The position numbers and the translations under genes were made by a program. Shown piece by piece: positions 19,014-28,112 of a stretch of 64,000 nt of DNA. Source of the DNA: JAGVSR01 sp963786675 (GTDB taxonomy: Bacteria > Pseudomonadota > Alphaproteobacteria > Rhizobiales > Hyphomicrobiaceae); NCBI GenBank assembly GCA_963786675.1, contig CAWAZY010000003.1, forward strand, positions 620,001 to 684,000. Direction: 5' to 3'. The first letter of the stretch is position 1, and each line of letters begins with the position of its first letter. The notes beneath the pieces were generated by a model, which was not told the DNA's origin, made no database searches, and saw nothing but the letters and a program-made list of their open reading frames with translations.

Positions 19014-19893
19014 ATGTCAGCGTCGAGACCGCAATCCGCACACAGTGCACCACCGCGCACCGGCACCAAAAGCCGGGAGAAGCACGGCAACGTCGCGAGC
19101 GCCGATCCGATCTGGACGCAGGTGCTGAGCGAGGCCGAAGCGGCCATGGCGGCCGAGCCGGCGTTGACGGGCTTCATCTTCGCAACCGTCGTTAATCATA
19201 CCCGCCTGGAGGACGCCATTGCGCATCGCGTGGCGCAGCGGCTCAACCATTCCGATGTCGATGCCGGCCTGATCCTCCAGACCTTCCAGGACGTGATGGC
19301 GAGCCAGCCCGATCTCGCCCTGTCGATCCGCGCCGATATTTCCGCCGTGCTCGACCGCGACCCGGCCTGCGTGCGCTACCTGGAGCCCTTGCTGTTCTTC
19401 AAGGGCTTCCACGCCCTCGTGACGCATCGCTTCGCCCATGAGCTGTGGCGGCAGGGCCGTCGCGATTTTGCGCTCTACCTGCAGAGCCAATCCTCGAAAA
19501 TCTTCTCCACCGACATTCATCCCGCCGCCCGCTTCGGCCGCGGGATCATGCTCGATCATGCGACGGGCTTTGTCGTCGGTGAGACGGCGGTGGTCGGCGA
19601 CAATTGCTCATTCCTGCACGCCGTGACGCTCGGCGGCAGCGGCAAGGCCACCGGCGACCGGCATCCCAAGATCGGGTCCGGCGTTCTCATCGGCGCGGGC
19701 GCCAAGGTGCTCGGCAACATCCATGTCGGCAACTGCGCGCTCATCGCCGCCGGCAGTGTGGTGCTGAACGACGTGCCACCGAACATGACGGTGGCCGGGG
19801 TCCCCGGCGAAGATCGTCGGCCGCGTGGGTTGCCCTGAGCCCGCGCGCAGCATGGACCAGATGATTGGACCCGACGACTACAGCGGTCTATGA
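19014..19893 (+). CDS. cysE: Serine O-acetyltransferase with an apparent C-terminal frameshift
   Basis: CysE makes O-acetylserine from serine and acetyl-CoA, the first step of cysteine synthesis. The N-terminal helical domain (WTQVLSEAEAAMAAEPALTGF) and the left-handed beta-helix with hexapeptide repeats (DIHPAARFGRGIMLDHATGF, SFLHAVTLGGSGKATGDRHP) are intact. The open frame ends at 19836-19838 with VPGEDRRPRGLP. One extra G at about 19806 explains this: without it the frame reads VPAKIVGRVGCPEPARS to a TGA at 19891-19893, the normal CysE tail. The interval given assumes the correction. The tail normally includes the cysteine-feedback and CysK-binding end. Confidence 0.93.
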
Positions 19894-19942
19894 GGCCTGG
19901 CATATCCATCACAGCTAAAATGAAACCAACCGGAGAGTGATC

Positions 19943-20158
19943 GTGAAGAAGGAAGAGATTGCGAAGGTGGAGAGCTACCTGCGCAAGACGTTTGGCACGC
20001 CCAATCTGACCGTGCGTCCGCGTCCGAAGAAGGACGACAGTGCTGAGGTTTACATCGGCGAGGATTTCGTGGCCGTGCTCTTCCGCGAGGACGAGGATGG
20101 CGAAGTATCTTACCAGTTCCAGATGGCGATCCTGGACGTCGACTTGGAAGACGCGTGA
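19943..20158 (+). CDS. DUF3126 family protein
   Basis: The 71-residue protein matches the pattern of the DUF3126 family of alphaproteobacteria: KVESYLRKTFGTPNLTVRPR near the start and EDFVAVLFREDEDGEVSYQF towards the end. The GTG at 19943 is preferred because GGAG is seven bases upstream, whereas the GTG at 19937 would be too close. Function unknown. It lies between cysE and the gamma carbonic anhydrase gene, probably in the same transcript. Confidence 0.85.
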   Translation: MKKEEIAKVESYLRKTFGTPNLTVRPRPKKDDSAEVYIGEDFVAVLFREDEDGEVSYQFQMAILDVDLEDA

Positions 20159-20173
20159 GGCTGAGCGGCGGGC

Positions 20174-20704
20174 ATGACACTCTACCGGTTGGGAGATGAA
20201 GCGGTGCGGTGGCCCGGCGCGGGCCGGGCCTGGGCCGCGGACAATGCGGTGCTTCTGGGCAAGGTGGAGTTGTGCGAGGACGCGAGCGTCTGGTTCGGCG
20301 CCGTCTTGCGCGGCGATAACGAATTGATCCGGGTTGGCGCGCGCTCAAATGTTCAGGACGGCTGCGTGCTGCATACCGACCCGGGCTTTCCGCTGGATAT
20401 CGGTCCGGACTGCACAATCGGGCACATGGTCATGCTGCATGGCTGCACGATCGGTGCCGGAAGCCTCATCGGCATCGGCTCCATCGTCCTCAACGGCGCC
20501 AAAATCGGAGAAGGCTGCCTGATCGGCGCCAATACGCTCATCACCGAAGGCAAGGAAATCCCGCCGCGGTCGATGGTGTTGGGCTCGCCGGGCAAGGTCG
20601 TGCGGCAACTCACCGAAGACGAGAGCGCCCGCCTGAAGCGCAGCGCCGACCGGTACGTCGCGAACTGGAAGCGGTACGCCGCCGGACTGACCGTCCAGTC
20701 GTAA
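20174..20704 (+). CDS. Gamma-class carbonic anhydrase family protein
   Basis: The 176-residue protein is a left-handed beta-helix of hexapeptide repeats. Typical segments are DASVWFGAVLRGDNELIRVG, NVQDGCVLHTDPGFPLDIG, GHMVMLHGCTIG and a C-terminal helix. The spaced histidines (LHTD, GHMVMLHG) are the zinc ligands of gamma carbonic anhydrases (YrdA/CaiE group). It may hydrate CO2 or have another transferase-like role. It starts 15 bases after the DUF3126 gene. Confidence 0.9.
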   Translation: MTLYRLGDEAVRWPGAGRAWAADNAVLLGKVELCEDASVWFGAVLRGDNELIRVGARSNVQDGCVLHTDPGFPLDIGPDCTIGHMVMLHGCTIGAGSLIGIGSIVLNGAKIGEGCLIGANTLITEGKEIPPRSMVLGSPGKVVRQLTEDESARLKRSADRYVANWKRYAAGLTVQS

Positions 20705-20723
20705 TGGTCTGACAAGTGCATTG

Positions 20724-20760
20724 AAAAAAATACGAGCCGGACGGTACGAACGTCCGGCTC
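20724..20760 (-). terminator. Terminator for the minus-strand peptidase gene
   Basis: GAGCCGGACG (20734-20743) pairs with CGTCCGGCTC (20751-20760). Seven A residues at 20724-20730 become a U-run on the minus strand, so this ends the transcript coming from 21522. The stem may also slow plus-strand transcription. Confidence 0.8.
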
Positions 20761-20765
20761 GAGGC

Positions 20766-20817
20766 TGAGGCCCGGCAGGGTTGCCAGGGAAGGCAGGGGA
20801 GGACGTCCCGGGCCTCA
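20766..20817. repeat. 10-bp inverted repeat with 32-base loop
   Basis: TGAGGCCCGG (20766-20775) and CCGGGCCTCA (20808-20817) can pair across a purine-rich loop, in the 3' untranslated region of the minus-strand peptidase gene. Confidence 0.45.
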
Positions 20818-20877
20818 AGGTTCACACATCTCAATCATGCGTTTGGCATTGGACCCGAAGGGACCCCGCCATGCGCT

Positions 20878-21522
20878 CTAGCGGTCGGCCTGCACACCGG
20901 CCAAGGCGGCCGGGCTGGCGCCGTCTTGCGGATCCAGGGAGACCCAGACTTTGGGGTCGAGGTACGACTGACGCATGACGAATTGATAGGATGAGCGGGT
21001 CCACAGGCGGACATCGTCGCTCTTGTTGTCGAGGATGAAGTCGCCCTGGCTGGTGCGCGCGGTCAGCACCGCGTGGCCTTCGCCCTTCTCGTCGCGCACC
21101 ACCGTCAGCAGCAGCGAAGCCGACGGCCAGCCACGTCCAATCAGGACTTTCTGCTTCAGGAGTGCATAGTCTTCGCAATCGCCCTTTTGGCCGGGCAGGG
21201 TCCAATATTCGCTGATGCCATAGATCTCCGCGTCGGTGGCGGGCTCGACAGAGCGATTGACGATGCGGTTGACCTCGTCGAGGTCGCTCAGGCGTTCCGG
21301 CGTCGCTTCGAAGCGGCCACCCGTCCCCTGAGCCTGGCAGGCCTTCGGGTTCTGATCGCAGAAGCGAACAAAGCCGTAGGGCGGCTGCGATGACCCGTAG
21401 ACGCGCATATAAGCGGTGCGGAATTCGGCAGGACTGCGCGCGGCAAAGCTATCGGCCCACGCAGTGGTGGCGAAGGAGGCGCTTAACGCAGCGCCAGCAA
21501 CACAAACTGAAACGCACTTCAT
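20878..21522 (-). CDS. Bacterial transglutaminase-like cysteine peptidase
   Basis: The 214-residue secreted protein has a signal peptide (cleavage near AWADS, residue 24) and the transglutaminase-like triad: C116 in KGDCEDYALLK, H150 in EGHAVLT and D165 in DFILDN. This matches the BTLCP family (PF06035); LapG, its best-known member, cleaves biofilm adhesins in the periplasm. No LapD-like partner is adjacent, although PilZ and PAS-domain genes follow at 21.6-23.1 kb. GGGGTAG precedes the ATG at 21522. Confidence 0.88.
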   Translation of the reverse strand: MKCVSVCVAGAALSASFATTAWADSFAARSPAEFRTAYMRVYGSSQPPYGFVRFCDQNPKACQAQGTGGRFEATPERLSDLDEVNRIVNRSVEPATDAEIYGISEYWTLPGQKGDCEDYALLKQKVLIGRGWPSASLLLTVVRDEKGEGHAVLTARTSQGDFILDNKSDDVRLWTRSSYQFVMRQSYLDPKVWVSLDPQDGASPAALAGVQADR

Positions 21523-21671
21523 ACGACTACCCCGTACTGATCGCCAGACTATAGCGTCAAAACCTCGTCGTCCTCTGAAAGCGAAGGCCAGCATTTGAAT
21601 AAAATTCGATCCACTTGCCGTTTTCGCGTCTCAATTGCGTGACAACCGCACGCCGTAATCTCCGGTTATGC

Positions 21672-22310
21672 TCAAAGAAAATGCCGCCGGAGGGCTTCTG
21701 GTTCCTGTATGTCGAGAAACTGGACGCCGATGCCATTTTCGTGATGGCGCATCACGCGTCCGCGCAGTTTGCCGACGGTCACTTCAGTGCCGATAGCCGG
21801 GCGAATGTCGGTCGCCAGCGAGGCGCCCGACAGCGAGACGTCGATAACGGCGCATTCCAGCGTCGCACCAGTGTCAAGCTGCAGCGTGGAGGTTTTGTCG
21901 GCGACGGCGATGCGCTCGTGGCGGCGCTGATCGAGGCCCGCGGATACATCCTTGTTGAGCATCCAGGTCAACTGGGCGGCCAGTTTCTCGCGCTTATGGG
22001 CCGTTATCTGGAATTTGAGGGCGAAGCCGCCGTCGAATACCCGCGCCACGTGTCCTTCAAGCCCGCCGAGCTGGTCGAAGTATGCGACGATCCGCTCGCC
22101 TTCGGTCACCGTCACGGGCGACACAACAGCGGCGCCGCCGACGGATACATCGATGAGGCGGCAAGGATATTCGTGGCGTGAGGCGCGCATGAAGCGCCCC
22201 AGGAGAGGCATGGCGATCCGCTTGTGCCGCCGTCGGTCCGTGGCTGGCCCAGAATTGGGTTCAGAACCGGGCTCGGAACTGGGGCGGGCGGCGAAGGACG
22301 AACTGCTCAT
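21672..22310 (-). CDS. Tandem PilZ-domain protein
   Basis: The 212-residue product has two PilZ domains. The first begins RRRHKRIAM and the second RRHERIAV. These carry the RxxxR c-di-GMP-binding motif, and each is followed by a D-x-S-x-x-G type strand (LIDVSVGGAAVV; VIDVSLSGASLA). It is probably a cytoplasmic c-di-GMP receptor. The start at 22310 gives a short Ser/Pro/Glu-rich lead. No enzyme domain is attached, so the output partner is unknown. Confidence 0.88.
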   Translation of the reverse strand: MSSSSFAARPSSEPGSEPNSGPATDRRRHKRIAMPLLGRFMRASRHEYPCRLIDVSVGGAAVVSPVTVTEGERIVAYFDQLGGLEGHVARVFDGGFALKFQITAHKREKLAAQLTWMLNKDVSAGLDQRRHERIAVADKTSTLQLDTGATLECAVIDVSLSGASLATDIRPAIGTEVTVGKLRGRVMRHHENGIGVQFLDIQEPEALRRHFL

Positions 22311-22529
22311 GTCGTGACCCGCGTCGGTTGGGAATGGCGTCGAGCCTCCCGGAACCAATGCGCGTGGATTTGGTCCACCGGGGGGGTCTCTTCCCGGACA
22401 CTATGAGGCGGGGGAATTAATGAACGCCTAACTCGCAGACCGATATTGAGACAGTTCCTGTTCCGGTGCGGTTTCCGCGCCGGGTCACGTTAACGAACTG
22501 TGAAATGAGGTGGGTGCCCGCAGCGCCGT

Positions 22530-23150
22530 CTAGTCACTTAATCCGCCGTCGAAGACGCGGAATTGCCGGTGATCCTGGCGGACAATGCGGGCCCGGCGAA
22601 TGTGCGGCACGAATGGCGCCTGCCGGTTGGAGACATCGAGCGCGGCGTGCGGGCGTCCGTCGGGCCAGATCACTTCGTCCGCCAGCAGATGCCGCGACAC
22701 GATGGGCTCGCGTCCCAGCCAAGATGGACTGTCCAGGACGCTGACGGCGCCGAGGAACCTATCCGCATAAGCCTGCATGTGGATGAGCGGAAGGACGATC
22801 ATTTCCAGCATGGCCGCCTTGCCCGAGGTGCTTTCAGCCTCAATGAGAAAAAGAGCCGCGCCGCCTTGAACCGAGGTAGTGTTGAGCCGCGCCCTCAGGC
22901 TGGCAGCATCCTCCGCACTCCAGTCATCGAAGAAATTCTGGCCGCGGAACTCGCACCCGAAGCGCTCAGTCAGCCGGGTTCCGGCGAGCCGATAGGGAAA
23001 CGTCCCGGCATCATGGCGTTCCAGAATGAACGTATCGGGCAGGATATCGCCGATGCCGCCGGGCTCGATCTCGAACCGGCGGGGAGCCAGCCGCGCGCCG
23101 CGCAGCTCGTTCCAATACGTGTAAAGGGCCTGAGTTGTCTTGTGTCTCAT
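22530..23150 (-). CDS. PAS-domain protein (PAS_5 type)
   Basis: The 206-residue product has one PAS-like domain. An opening helix (TTQALYTYWNELRGARLAPRR) precedes the IEPGGIGDILPDTFILERHD segment typical of the PF07310 family common in rhizobia. The YRLAGTRLTERFGCEFRGQNF and DRFLGAVSVLD strands follow. No output domain is present. The ligand is unknown. Sitting next to a PilZ protein, it may belong to a signalling group, but that is only proximity. Confidence 0.82.
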   Translation of the reverse strand: MRHKTTQALYTYWNELRGARLAPRRFEIEPGGIGDILPDTFILERHDAGTFPYRLAGTRLTERFGCEFRGQNFFDDWSAEDAASLRARLNTTSVQGGAALFLIEAESTSGKAAMLEMIVLPLIHMQAYADRFLGAVSVLDSPSWLGREPIVSRHLLADEVIWPDGRPHAALDVSNRQAPFVPHIRRARIVRQDHRQFRVFDGGLSD

Positions 23151-23370
23151 CTGCGCATTCACTGCTTGTGCGGCCACTGCGTCCGCATGGTTCCCCCGAA
23201 AAGCTCGCGCTTCCCTTGAATGGTGCTGCCTGGAGAACAAATGAGAACATCCAGACCGTTGTGGTCCGGTTCGCAGCTTTTGTGCCAGTGTGCGGCCGTG
23301 GGCCTATAGCCCACCGGTTATGGTTGCCGGTCCCGGATTGCGCCGTACCCTGGATATTCAAACTTGCGAC

Positions 23371-24231
23371 ATGGAAGTGGGGCGGCGCGTGTCTAATTCC
23401 GGAAATGCCGATGACAGTGAGCATCGGGATGGAAGCGGGACGGGGGCCCGGACCGGGGAGGGTGAAGCCACCGCCTATCCGGATCCTCAGGACCTTCACC
23501 GTCCGCCGGACGACGAACCGGTCTTCAACGCGCCGCCGGCGGTGATCGCGCTTATCGTGCTGATGGTGGCGGTCATGCTGGTGCGTGCGTCCTTGTCGGA
23601 GGATGCCGACTTACAGTTCGTCTTGATGCTGGCGCTGATCCCAGCCCGGTACGCTGGATTGGCGGGCGAACTTCCCGGCGGCGATCTGGCATCGTTGACG
23701 TCGCTCTTCACCCATATGGCTGTCCACGCCGACACCGCGCATCTGATGTTCAACGGCGCGTCTTTGCTCGCGTTTGGCGGTGCGATTGAAAAGCGCATCG
23801 GCGCGGCGCGCATGCTGGCGTTTTTCTGCGTGTGTGGACTTGCGGGCGCGCTGGCGTTCTTGGCCGTCAATCCGGGATTACTTGCGCCAATGATTGGGGC
23901 CTCGGGCGCTATTGCCGGATTGATGGGGGGGATGATGCGATTCCTCTTTCCCTCCCTCGATCATGGAGGAATTCGCCAATTGCACGAGAGACCAGGGGAA
24001 GTGCGGTCTAGCCGGCTCGGTATTGCACTGCGGGATCGGCGCGTCCTCATCGCGACCGTTGCTTTTGTCATCATGAATATCGCGGCCATGCTGGGGCTTG
24101 GCGACGTCAGCGCTGGTGGCGCCATTGCGTGGGAAGCGCATATCGGGGGCTATTTCGCGGGATTATTGCTGTTTGGGTTGTTTGATGCTGCGCCGCGAAA
24201 TTCGCCCCCTCACCAACCATTTGACGTTTGA
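23371..24231 (+). CDS. Rhomboid-family intramembrane serine protease
   Basis: The 286-residue product (start at 23371 uncertain) has a charged, Pro-rich N-terminal extension and six to seven membrane segments. The catalytic Ser is in GASGAIAGLMGG and the partner His in WEAHIGGYFAG. HLMFNGASLLAFG in helix 2 gives the usual H-x-x-x-N context. This is the GlpG/rhomboid pattern of intramembrane proteolysis. No substrate is apparent. Confidence 0.9.
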   Translation: MEVGRRVSNSGNADDSEHRDGSGTGARTGEGEATAYPDPQDLHRPPDDEPVFNAPPAVIALIVLMVAVMLVRASLSEDADLQFVLMLALIPARYAGLAGELPGGDLASLTSLFTHMAVHADTAHLMFNGASLLAFGGAIEKRIGAARMLAFFCVCGLAGALAFLAVNPGLLAPMIGASGAIAGLMGGMMRFLFPSLDHGGIRQLHERPGEVRSSRLGIALRDRRVLIATVAFVIMNIAAMLGLGDVSAGGAIAWEAHIGGYFAGLLLFGLFDAAPRNSPPHQPFDV

Positions 24232-24424
24232 ACTCTTGCCATGGGCGATTTCTTGCATCACGATCTACCCACAAAGTGAAAGTGTCGCGCTGTGAACGGG
24301 TTCGGTTTTGCGTGCGGCGCTGGATGCGGCGGGGTTGAATTCCTGCCGGACCCGAGCGCCGTTTGGCATTGCGTTGGGCGATCCCCTTGAACACGAACGA
24401 CCTCACGATCGGAGGATGCTGCCA

Positions 24425-24856
24425 ATGAACGTTGCAACCATACTGAAAGCCAAGGGCCGCTCCGTCACGACAGTGCGCCCGGATCAGACTTTGCAAGATG
24501 TCGTGACAAAGCTCGCGGCCCGCAAAATCGGCGCGGTCGTGGTGGTTGGTGAGAATGGCGCGGTGGAAGGCATTATTTCCGAGCGCGATCTTATTCGCGC
24601 GATTGCCGAAGGCGGAGCGCTGGCCTTGGAGTTCCCGGTTTCGCGCTTCATGACGCGCGATGTCATCACTTGCCACGAGTTTAACCTTGTCGACGAAATG
24701 ATGGAGATGATGACGTCAGGACGGTTCCGTCATTTGCCCGTCGTTGAAGACGGTGCATTGGTTGGGATCGTGTCCATTGGCGACGTCGTCAAGAACCATG
24801 TTGCGGAAGTCGAAATGGAAGTTTCGGCCATGCGCAGCTACCTGGCGACGGGCTGA
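24425..24856 (+). CDS. Tandem CBS-domain protein
   Basis: The 143-residue product is a CBS pair: TVRPDQTLQDVVTKLAARKIGAVVVV with GIISERDLIRAIAE, then VSRFMTRDVITCHEFNLVDEMMEMM with RFRHLPVVEDGALVGIVSIGDVV. Stand-alone CBS pairs bind adenosine ligands and regulate partner enzymes. GGAGG nine bases upstream supports the ATG at 24425. Confidence 0.92.
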   Translation: MNVATILKAKGRSVTTVRPDQTLQDVVTKLAARKIGAVVVVGENGAVEGIISERDLIRAIAEGGALALEFPVSRFMTRDVITCHEFNLVDEMMEMMTSGRFRHLPVVEDGALVGIVSIGDVVKNHVAEVEMEVSAMRSYLATG

Positions 24857-24935
24857 TCATCCCTCGGCCGGGCGGTGAAACGTCCACCTGACAGGCTTTG
24901 CCTGATCGTTCCAAGACCCTTGATACCCTGAAAAC

Positions 24936-24967
24936 AAGAGAGCCGGATCCAGTGATCCGGCTCTCTT
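24936..24967. terminator. Bidirectional terminator
   Basis: AAGAGAGCCGGATC-CAGT-GATCCGGCTCTCTT is a perfect 14-bp stem between the converging CBS and patatin genes. T or A residues at both ends allow use in either direction. Confidence 0.9.
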
Positions 24968-24999
24968 GAATTCTATGGGCTCAAAAGGGCTACCGTCGC

Positions 25000-25968
25000 T
25001 CACGCAACAGACGAGGCGGCCCGTGCATCCATCCGCTGATCGATGTCGCGGCGCAGTTTCAGTTCGCGGGCAATATCTTCAACATCGCGCTTGGCTGCCA
25101 TTTCCCCGCGCCGGATGAGCTCGTCGGCCTGATGGAAATCGAACAGTCCCAGTCCGTGCAGGCGCGGGCTGATCAGCGCGTCGGGCGGGTCGCCGGCGAG
25201 CCGCGAGCGCGCGATGCGATCCTGGACGATGTTGAAGGCGTCGACCATGACGGTGGAAATTCCCGGCACGTCCTCGCTTTTGCCGAACAACTGCCGGGTC
25301 AGTAGCCAGCGTGCGCCGCCAGCATCTTTCTCCGCGGGTGGTACGGCTTCCGCTGATGTGGCGCCCGTGGAGACGATTTCATCCATGGCGGCGGCCGCGA
25401 CCGCCGACCGGCTCGAAATGTCGATGTTCAGGTTGACGGCGATCACGTAGCGCGCGCCCAGGGCGCGGCAGACGGAAACCGGAATGGGATTGACGAGGGC
25501 GCCATCGAACAGCCAGCGGCCATCGATCTTGACCGGGCGGAATACGCCGGGCAGCGCGTAAGAGGCGCGAACGGCATCAACAAGGCGGCCGCGCGAGAGC
25601 CAGACCTCGTGACCGGACCCGATCTCCGTCGCAACTGCGGTGAAGCGCCGGTCCAGATCCTCGATGCGCGTGTCGGCGAGATGCGTTTCGAGCCGGTCGC
25701 AGAGCTTCTGACCCGAGATCAGACCCGTTCCTGAGAAATTGAAATCCAGATAGCCGAACACGCGCCGCTTGGTGAGGTTGCGCGCGAAATCTTCCAGGTC
25801 GTCGAGACGGTTTGCAACGTGGCAGCCGCCGACGACGGCGCCGATCGAAGTTCCAACGACGATGTCGGGTTTGATGCCGGCCGCGGTCAAGGCGCGGATG
25901 ACACCGATATGTGCCCAGCCGCGCGCTGCGCCGCCGCCCAATGCCAAACCGATCTTTCCGCCTGCCAT
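25000..25968 (-). CDS. Patatin-like phospholipase (RssA-like)
   Basis: The 322-residue product starts with MAGGKIGLALGGGAARGWAHIGV, giving the oxyanion glycine motif. The GxSxG nucleophile follows in VVGTSIGAVVGG, and the catalytic Asp lies in LFDGALVNPIPV. These define the patatin/RssA group of serine-aspartate lipid hydrolases. The C-terminal half has Ala-rich and charged helices. The start at 25968 is set by the canonical domain opening. It is followed towards its 3' end by a bidirectional terminator. Confidence 0.92.
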   Translation of the reverse strand: MAGGKIGLALGGGAARGWAHIGVIRALTAAGIKPDIVVGTSIGAVVGGCHVANRLDDLEDFARNLTKRRVFGYLDFNFSGTGLISGQKLCDRLETHLADTRIEDLDRRFTAVATEIGSGHEVWLSRGRLVDAVRASYALPGVFRPVKIDGRWLFDGALVNPIPVSVCRALGARYVIAVNLNIDISSRSAVAAAAMDEIVSTGATSAEAVPPAEKDAGGARWLLTRQLFGKSEDVPGISTVMVDAFNIVQDRIARSRLAGDPPDALISPRLHGLGLFDFHQADELIRRGEMAAKRDVEDIARELKLRRDIDQRMDARAASSVA

Positions 25969-26238
25969 AATGCGCACTCCTGATCCCGGATAGCCCGGGT
26001 CCGATACCGCGTACCGGGGCCTGCGGCTGCAGGATGGCCGATGCGCGGGGATAGTGCAGGACTTGCAACCGGCATGCCGGTGCCGATCCTTAAGATGACA
26101 TCGATATTCGCAGACGGGAATTAAAGGGTCGCTACGGTTAGCATTACCAAACCCGACGAAATGTGCCGTGCCGGGGCGAAAGCCACCAGAGGTCACCGTG
26201 TTGCGGCGCACATGTTCTGTGTGCAGCGCACATGGCTG

Positions 26239-26664
26239 TCAGACCTTTTCGAGTGGCCCAACCGGTCCTGCGTCCGTTCCGAGTGGCACGCGCCGGTAGA
26301 AGCAGGACCGGGCGCCGGTGTGACAAGCGACGCCCCCGCCCGTAACGCGCACGCGCAACCAGACCGCGTCTTGATCGCAGTCGACGCGCAATTCCGCGAC
26401 TTCAAGGACGTTGCCGCTCTCCTCGCCCTTTTTCCAGATCCGTGATCGCGAACGGCTGAAGAAGTGGGCCGTTCCCGAAGCTATGGTCAGCCGGAGCGCG
26501 TCCGCATTCATCCAGGCAAACATGAGGACTTCGCCCGTGTCCGCGTCCGTGGCGATGGCGGCGATCAGGCCGTTGGCGTCGAACTTTGGGGTCAGAACCG
26601 ATCCCTGTTCGAGTTCAGCGGGTGTTCCAGCCGGGGCGAACCCGGTCTCTTGCGGGGCGGGCAT
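26239..26664 (-). CDS. hisI: Phosphoribosyl-AMP cyclohydrolase
   Basis: The 141-residue HisI opens the adenine ring of phosphoribosyl-AMP in histidine synthesis. Motifs are IATDADTGEVLMFAWMNADAL, the FFSRSRSRIWKKGEESG loop, VDCDQDAVWLRV (Mg/Zn Asp and Cys ligands) and the second zinc Cys in GGVACHTGARSCFYR. No other his gene is adjacent. It is divergent from the NifU-like gene with a 172-base gap. Confidence 0.95.
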   Translation of the reverse strand: MPAPQETGFAPAGTPAELEQGSVLTPKFDANGLIAAIATDADTGEVLMFAWMNADALRLTIASGTAHFFSRSRSRIWKKGEESGNVLEVAELRVDCDQDAVWLRVRVTGGGVACHTGARSCFYRRVPLGTDAGPVGPLEKV

Positions 26665-26836
26665 GGGTGCGGGTCCTTGACGTACGGCTTCATGATGGCG
26701 CGCCGGCCCGGATGAGCGGGACGTGGCGGTGGCGGCGCGAGGCGCTATATATAGCCCGAAGTTCCTCTGGCCAGAAAACGGGCCGTTGCGCGGACGACGC
26801 GTGGCACCGGGCGAGGGGGCAGGAAAGCGGAGTGCT

Positions 26837-27301
26837 ATGGCCGATCTTGACGACATCTACAACACGAGAATTCTGGAATTGGCCGCGGCCATCCCGCGGA
26901 CGGAGCCTTTGGCCGCCCCGCAGGCCCGGGGTCAGGCCCATTCCAAGCTCTGTGGTTCGACGATCGAGGTCGCCCTCAACGTCACGGACGGGACGATCTC
27001 CGACTATGCCCAGTCGGTGAAAGCGTGCCTCCTCGGGCAGGCCTCGGCCGCCGTGGTTGGCCGCGAGATTGTGGGGACGCCCATCGATGAATTCCGCACG
27101 CTTGCGCAGACCATGCGCCGGATGCTGAAGGAGAACGGGCCACCACCCACGGGGCGCTGGGCGGATTTGGGACTGTTGGAACCCGTGCGCGACTACCGCC
27201 ACCGCCATGCCTCCACGCTGTTGGTGTTCGACGCTATAGAGCGCGCGCTCGCATCACTGGACGTTGAGCGCCCCCATCGTGCCGTTGGCGCCGGAGGCTG
27301 A
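26837..27301 (+). CDS. NifU/IscU-like iron-sulfur scaffold protein
   Basis: The 154-residue product resembles the NifU_N scaffold of Fe-S assembly: YNTRILELAAAIPRTEPL, AHSKLCGSTIEVALNVTDGTI with one Cys, and DYAQSVKACLLGQASAAVVG with the second. A third expected Cys is not evident (LGLLEPVRDYRHRHAST lies at the normal position). The alphaproteobacterial branch next to yidD and thrS has this variant form. GGAG precedes the ATG at 26837. Confidence 0.85.
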   Translation: MADLDDIYNTRILELAAAIPRTEPLAAPQARGQAHSKLCGSTIEVALNVTDGTISDYAQSVKACLLGQASAAVVGREIVGTPIDEFRTLAQTMRRMLKENGPPPTGRWADLGLLEPVRDYRHRHASTLLVFDAIERALASLDVERPHRAVGAGG

Positions 27302-27333
27302 ACAGACCCTCAGTTCAACCAAGGAGTGATCGC

Positions 27334-27798
27334 ATGCCGGTCATCGACGATCCTGCGGCGTTACCCGGCCGGGTGACGACCATCTATCCAGCGCCGCTCG
27401 ATCAAGGGTTCGAGGGCCGCGTCAAGCGCGCAATGACAGAGGGCCTGGGGCTCACGCAGTTCGGTATCAATCTGACGACCTTGGAGCCGGGCGCGAAGTC
27501 GTCGCACCGGCATTGGCACGCGCGCGAGGATGAGTGCATCATTGTCGTCGCTGGAACGGTGACGCTCGTGACCGACGAGGGCGAGCGCGAGTTGAGAGCA
27601 GGGGCGGCGGCGGGATTTCCGGCCCGTGTTGCCAACGGCCACCACCTCGTCAACCGAAGCGATGCGCCCGCGACCTACTTTGAAATCGGGACGCGCTCCA
27701 AGGACGAGGACGTCACTTATTCCGACGAAGACCTGCTGGCGGAGAAGCGCGATTTTTCATACCGCTTCTTGCACAAGTCCGGAGAGCCCTACGCATGA
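27334..27798 (+). CDS. Cupin-domain protein
   Basis: The 154-residue single-domain cupin has the metal motif SSHRHWHAREDECIIVVAGTVTL (three His/Glu ligands) and the second motif around AGFPARVANGHHLVNRSD. A C-terminal acidic stretch follows. The role is unknown; related proteins act as isomerases, oxygenases or sensors. The stop overlaps the yidD start by four bases (ATGA). Confidence 0.88.
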   Translation: MPVIDDPAALPGRVTTIYPAPLDQGFEGRVKRAMTEGLGLTQFGINLTTLEPGAKSSHRHWHAREDECIIVVAGTVTLVTDEGERELRAGAAAGFPARVANGHHLVNRSDAPATYFEIGTRSKDEDVTYSDEDLLAEKRDFSYRFLHKSGEPYA

Positions 27799-28112
27799 GC
27801 CTCGGCACTGCGCTTCTGAAGGCCCCGATCCGGCTCTACCGGGCAACCATCAAGCCGTGGACCGGTATGGAATGCCGGCATCTGCCGACGTGTTCCGCCT
27901 ATGCGCTCGAAGCCATCGACAAGAATGGGGCCTGGAAGGGCTTCTGGCTGATGGTCTCGCGCATCGTCCGTTGCCACCCCTGGGGGACGCACGGCTACGA
28001 TCCGGTGCCGGACCTACGCAGCGTCCGCCACCCCTTCCGCCCCTGGCTCTATGGCGACTGGCACGGCCGGAGCATCGGCCACGGCGTCGACCTTGAACGC
28101 GAGAAGATCTGA
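27795..28112 (+). CDS. yidD: Membrane protein insertion efficiency factor YidD
   Basis: The 105-residue protein has the YidD motif PTCSAYALEAIDKNGAWKGFWL followed by RIVRCHPWGTHGYDPVPD. YidD assists YidC in membrane protein insertion. Cysteines in MECRHLPTCSAY and RCHPWG are conserved features. Its last 99 bases overlap the 3' end of the convergent minus-strand gene. Confidence 0.95.
   Translation: MSLGTALLKAPIRLYRATIKPWTGMECRHLPTCSAYALEAIDKNGAWKGFWLMVSRIVRCHPWGTHGYDPVPDLRSVRHPFRPWLYGDWHGRSIGHGVDLEREKI

Noticed and set aside
26665..26836. folE between hisI and the NifU-like gene
   Set aside because: folE is often found in this neighbourhood in rhizobia, but the 172-base gap is too short and holds no such gene.
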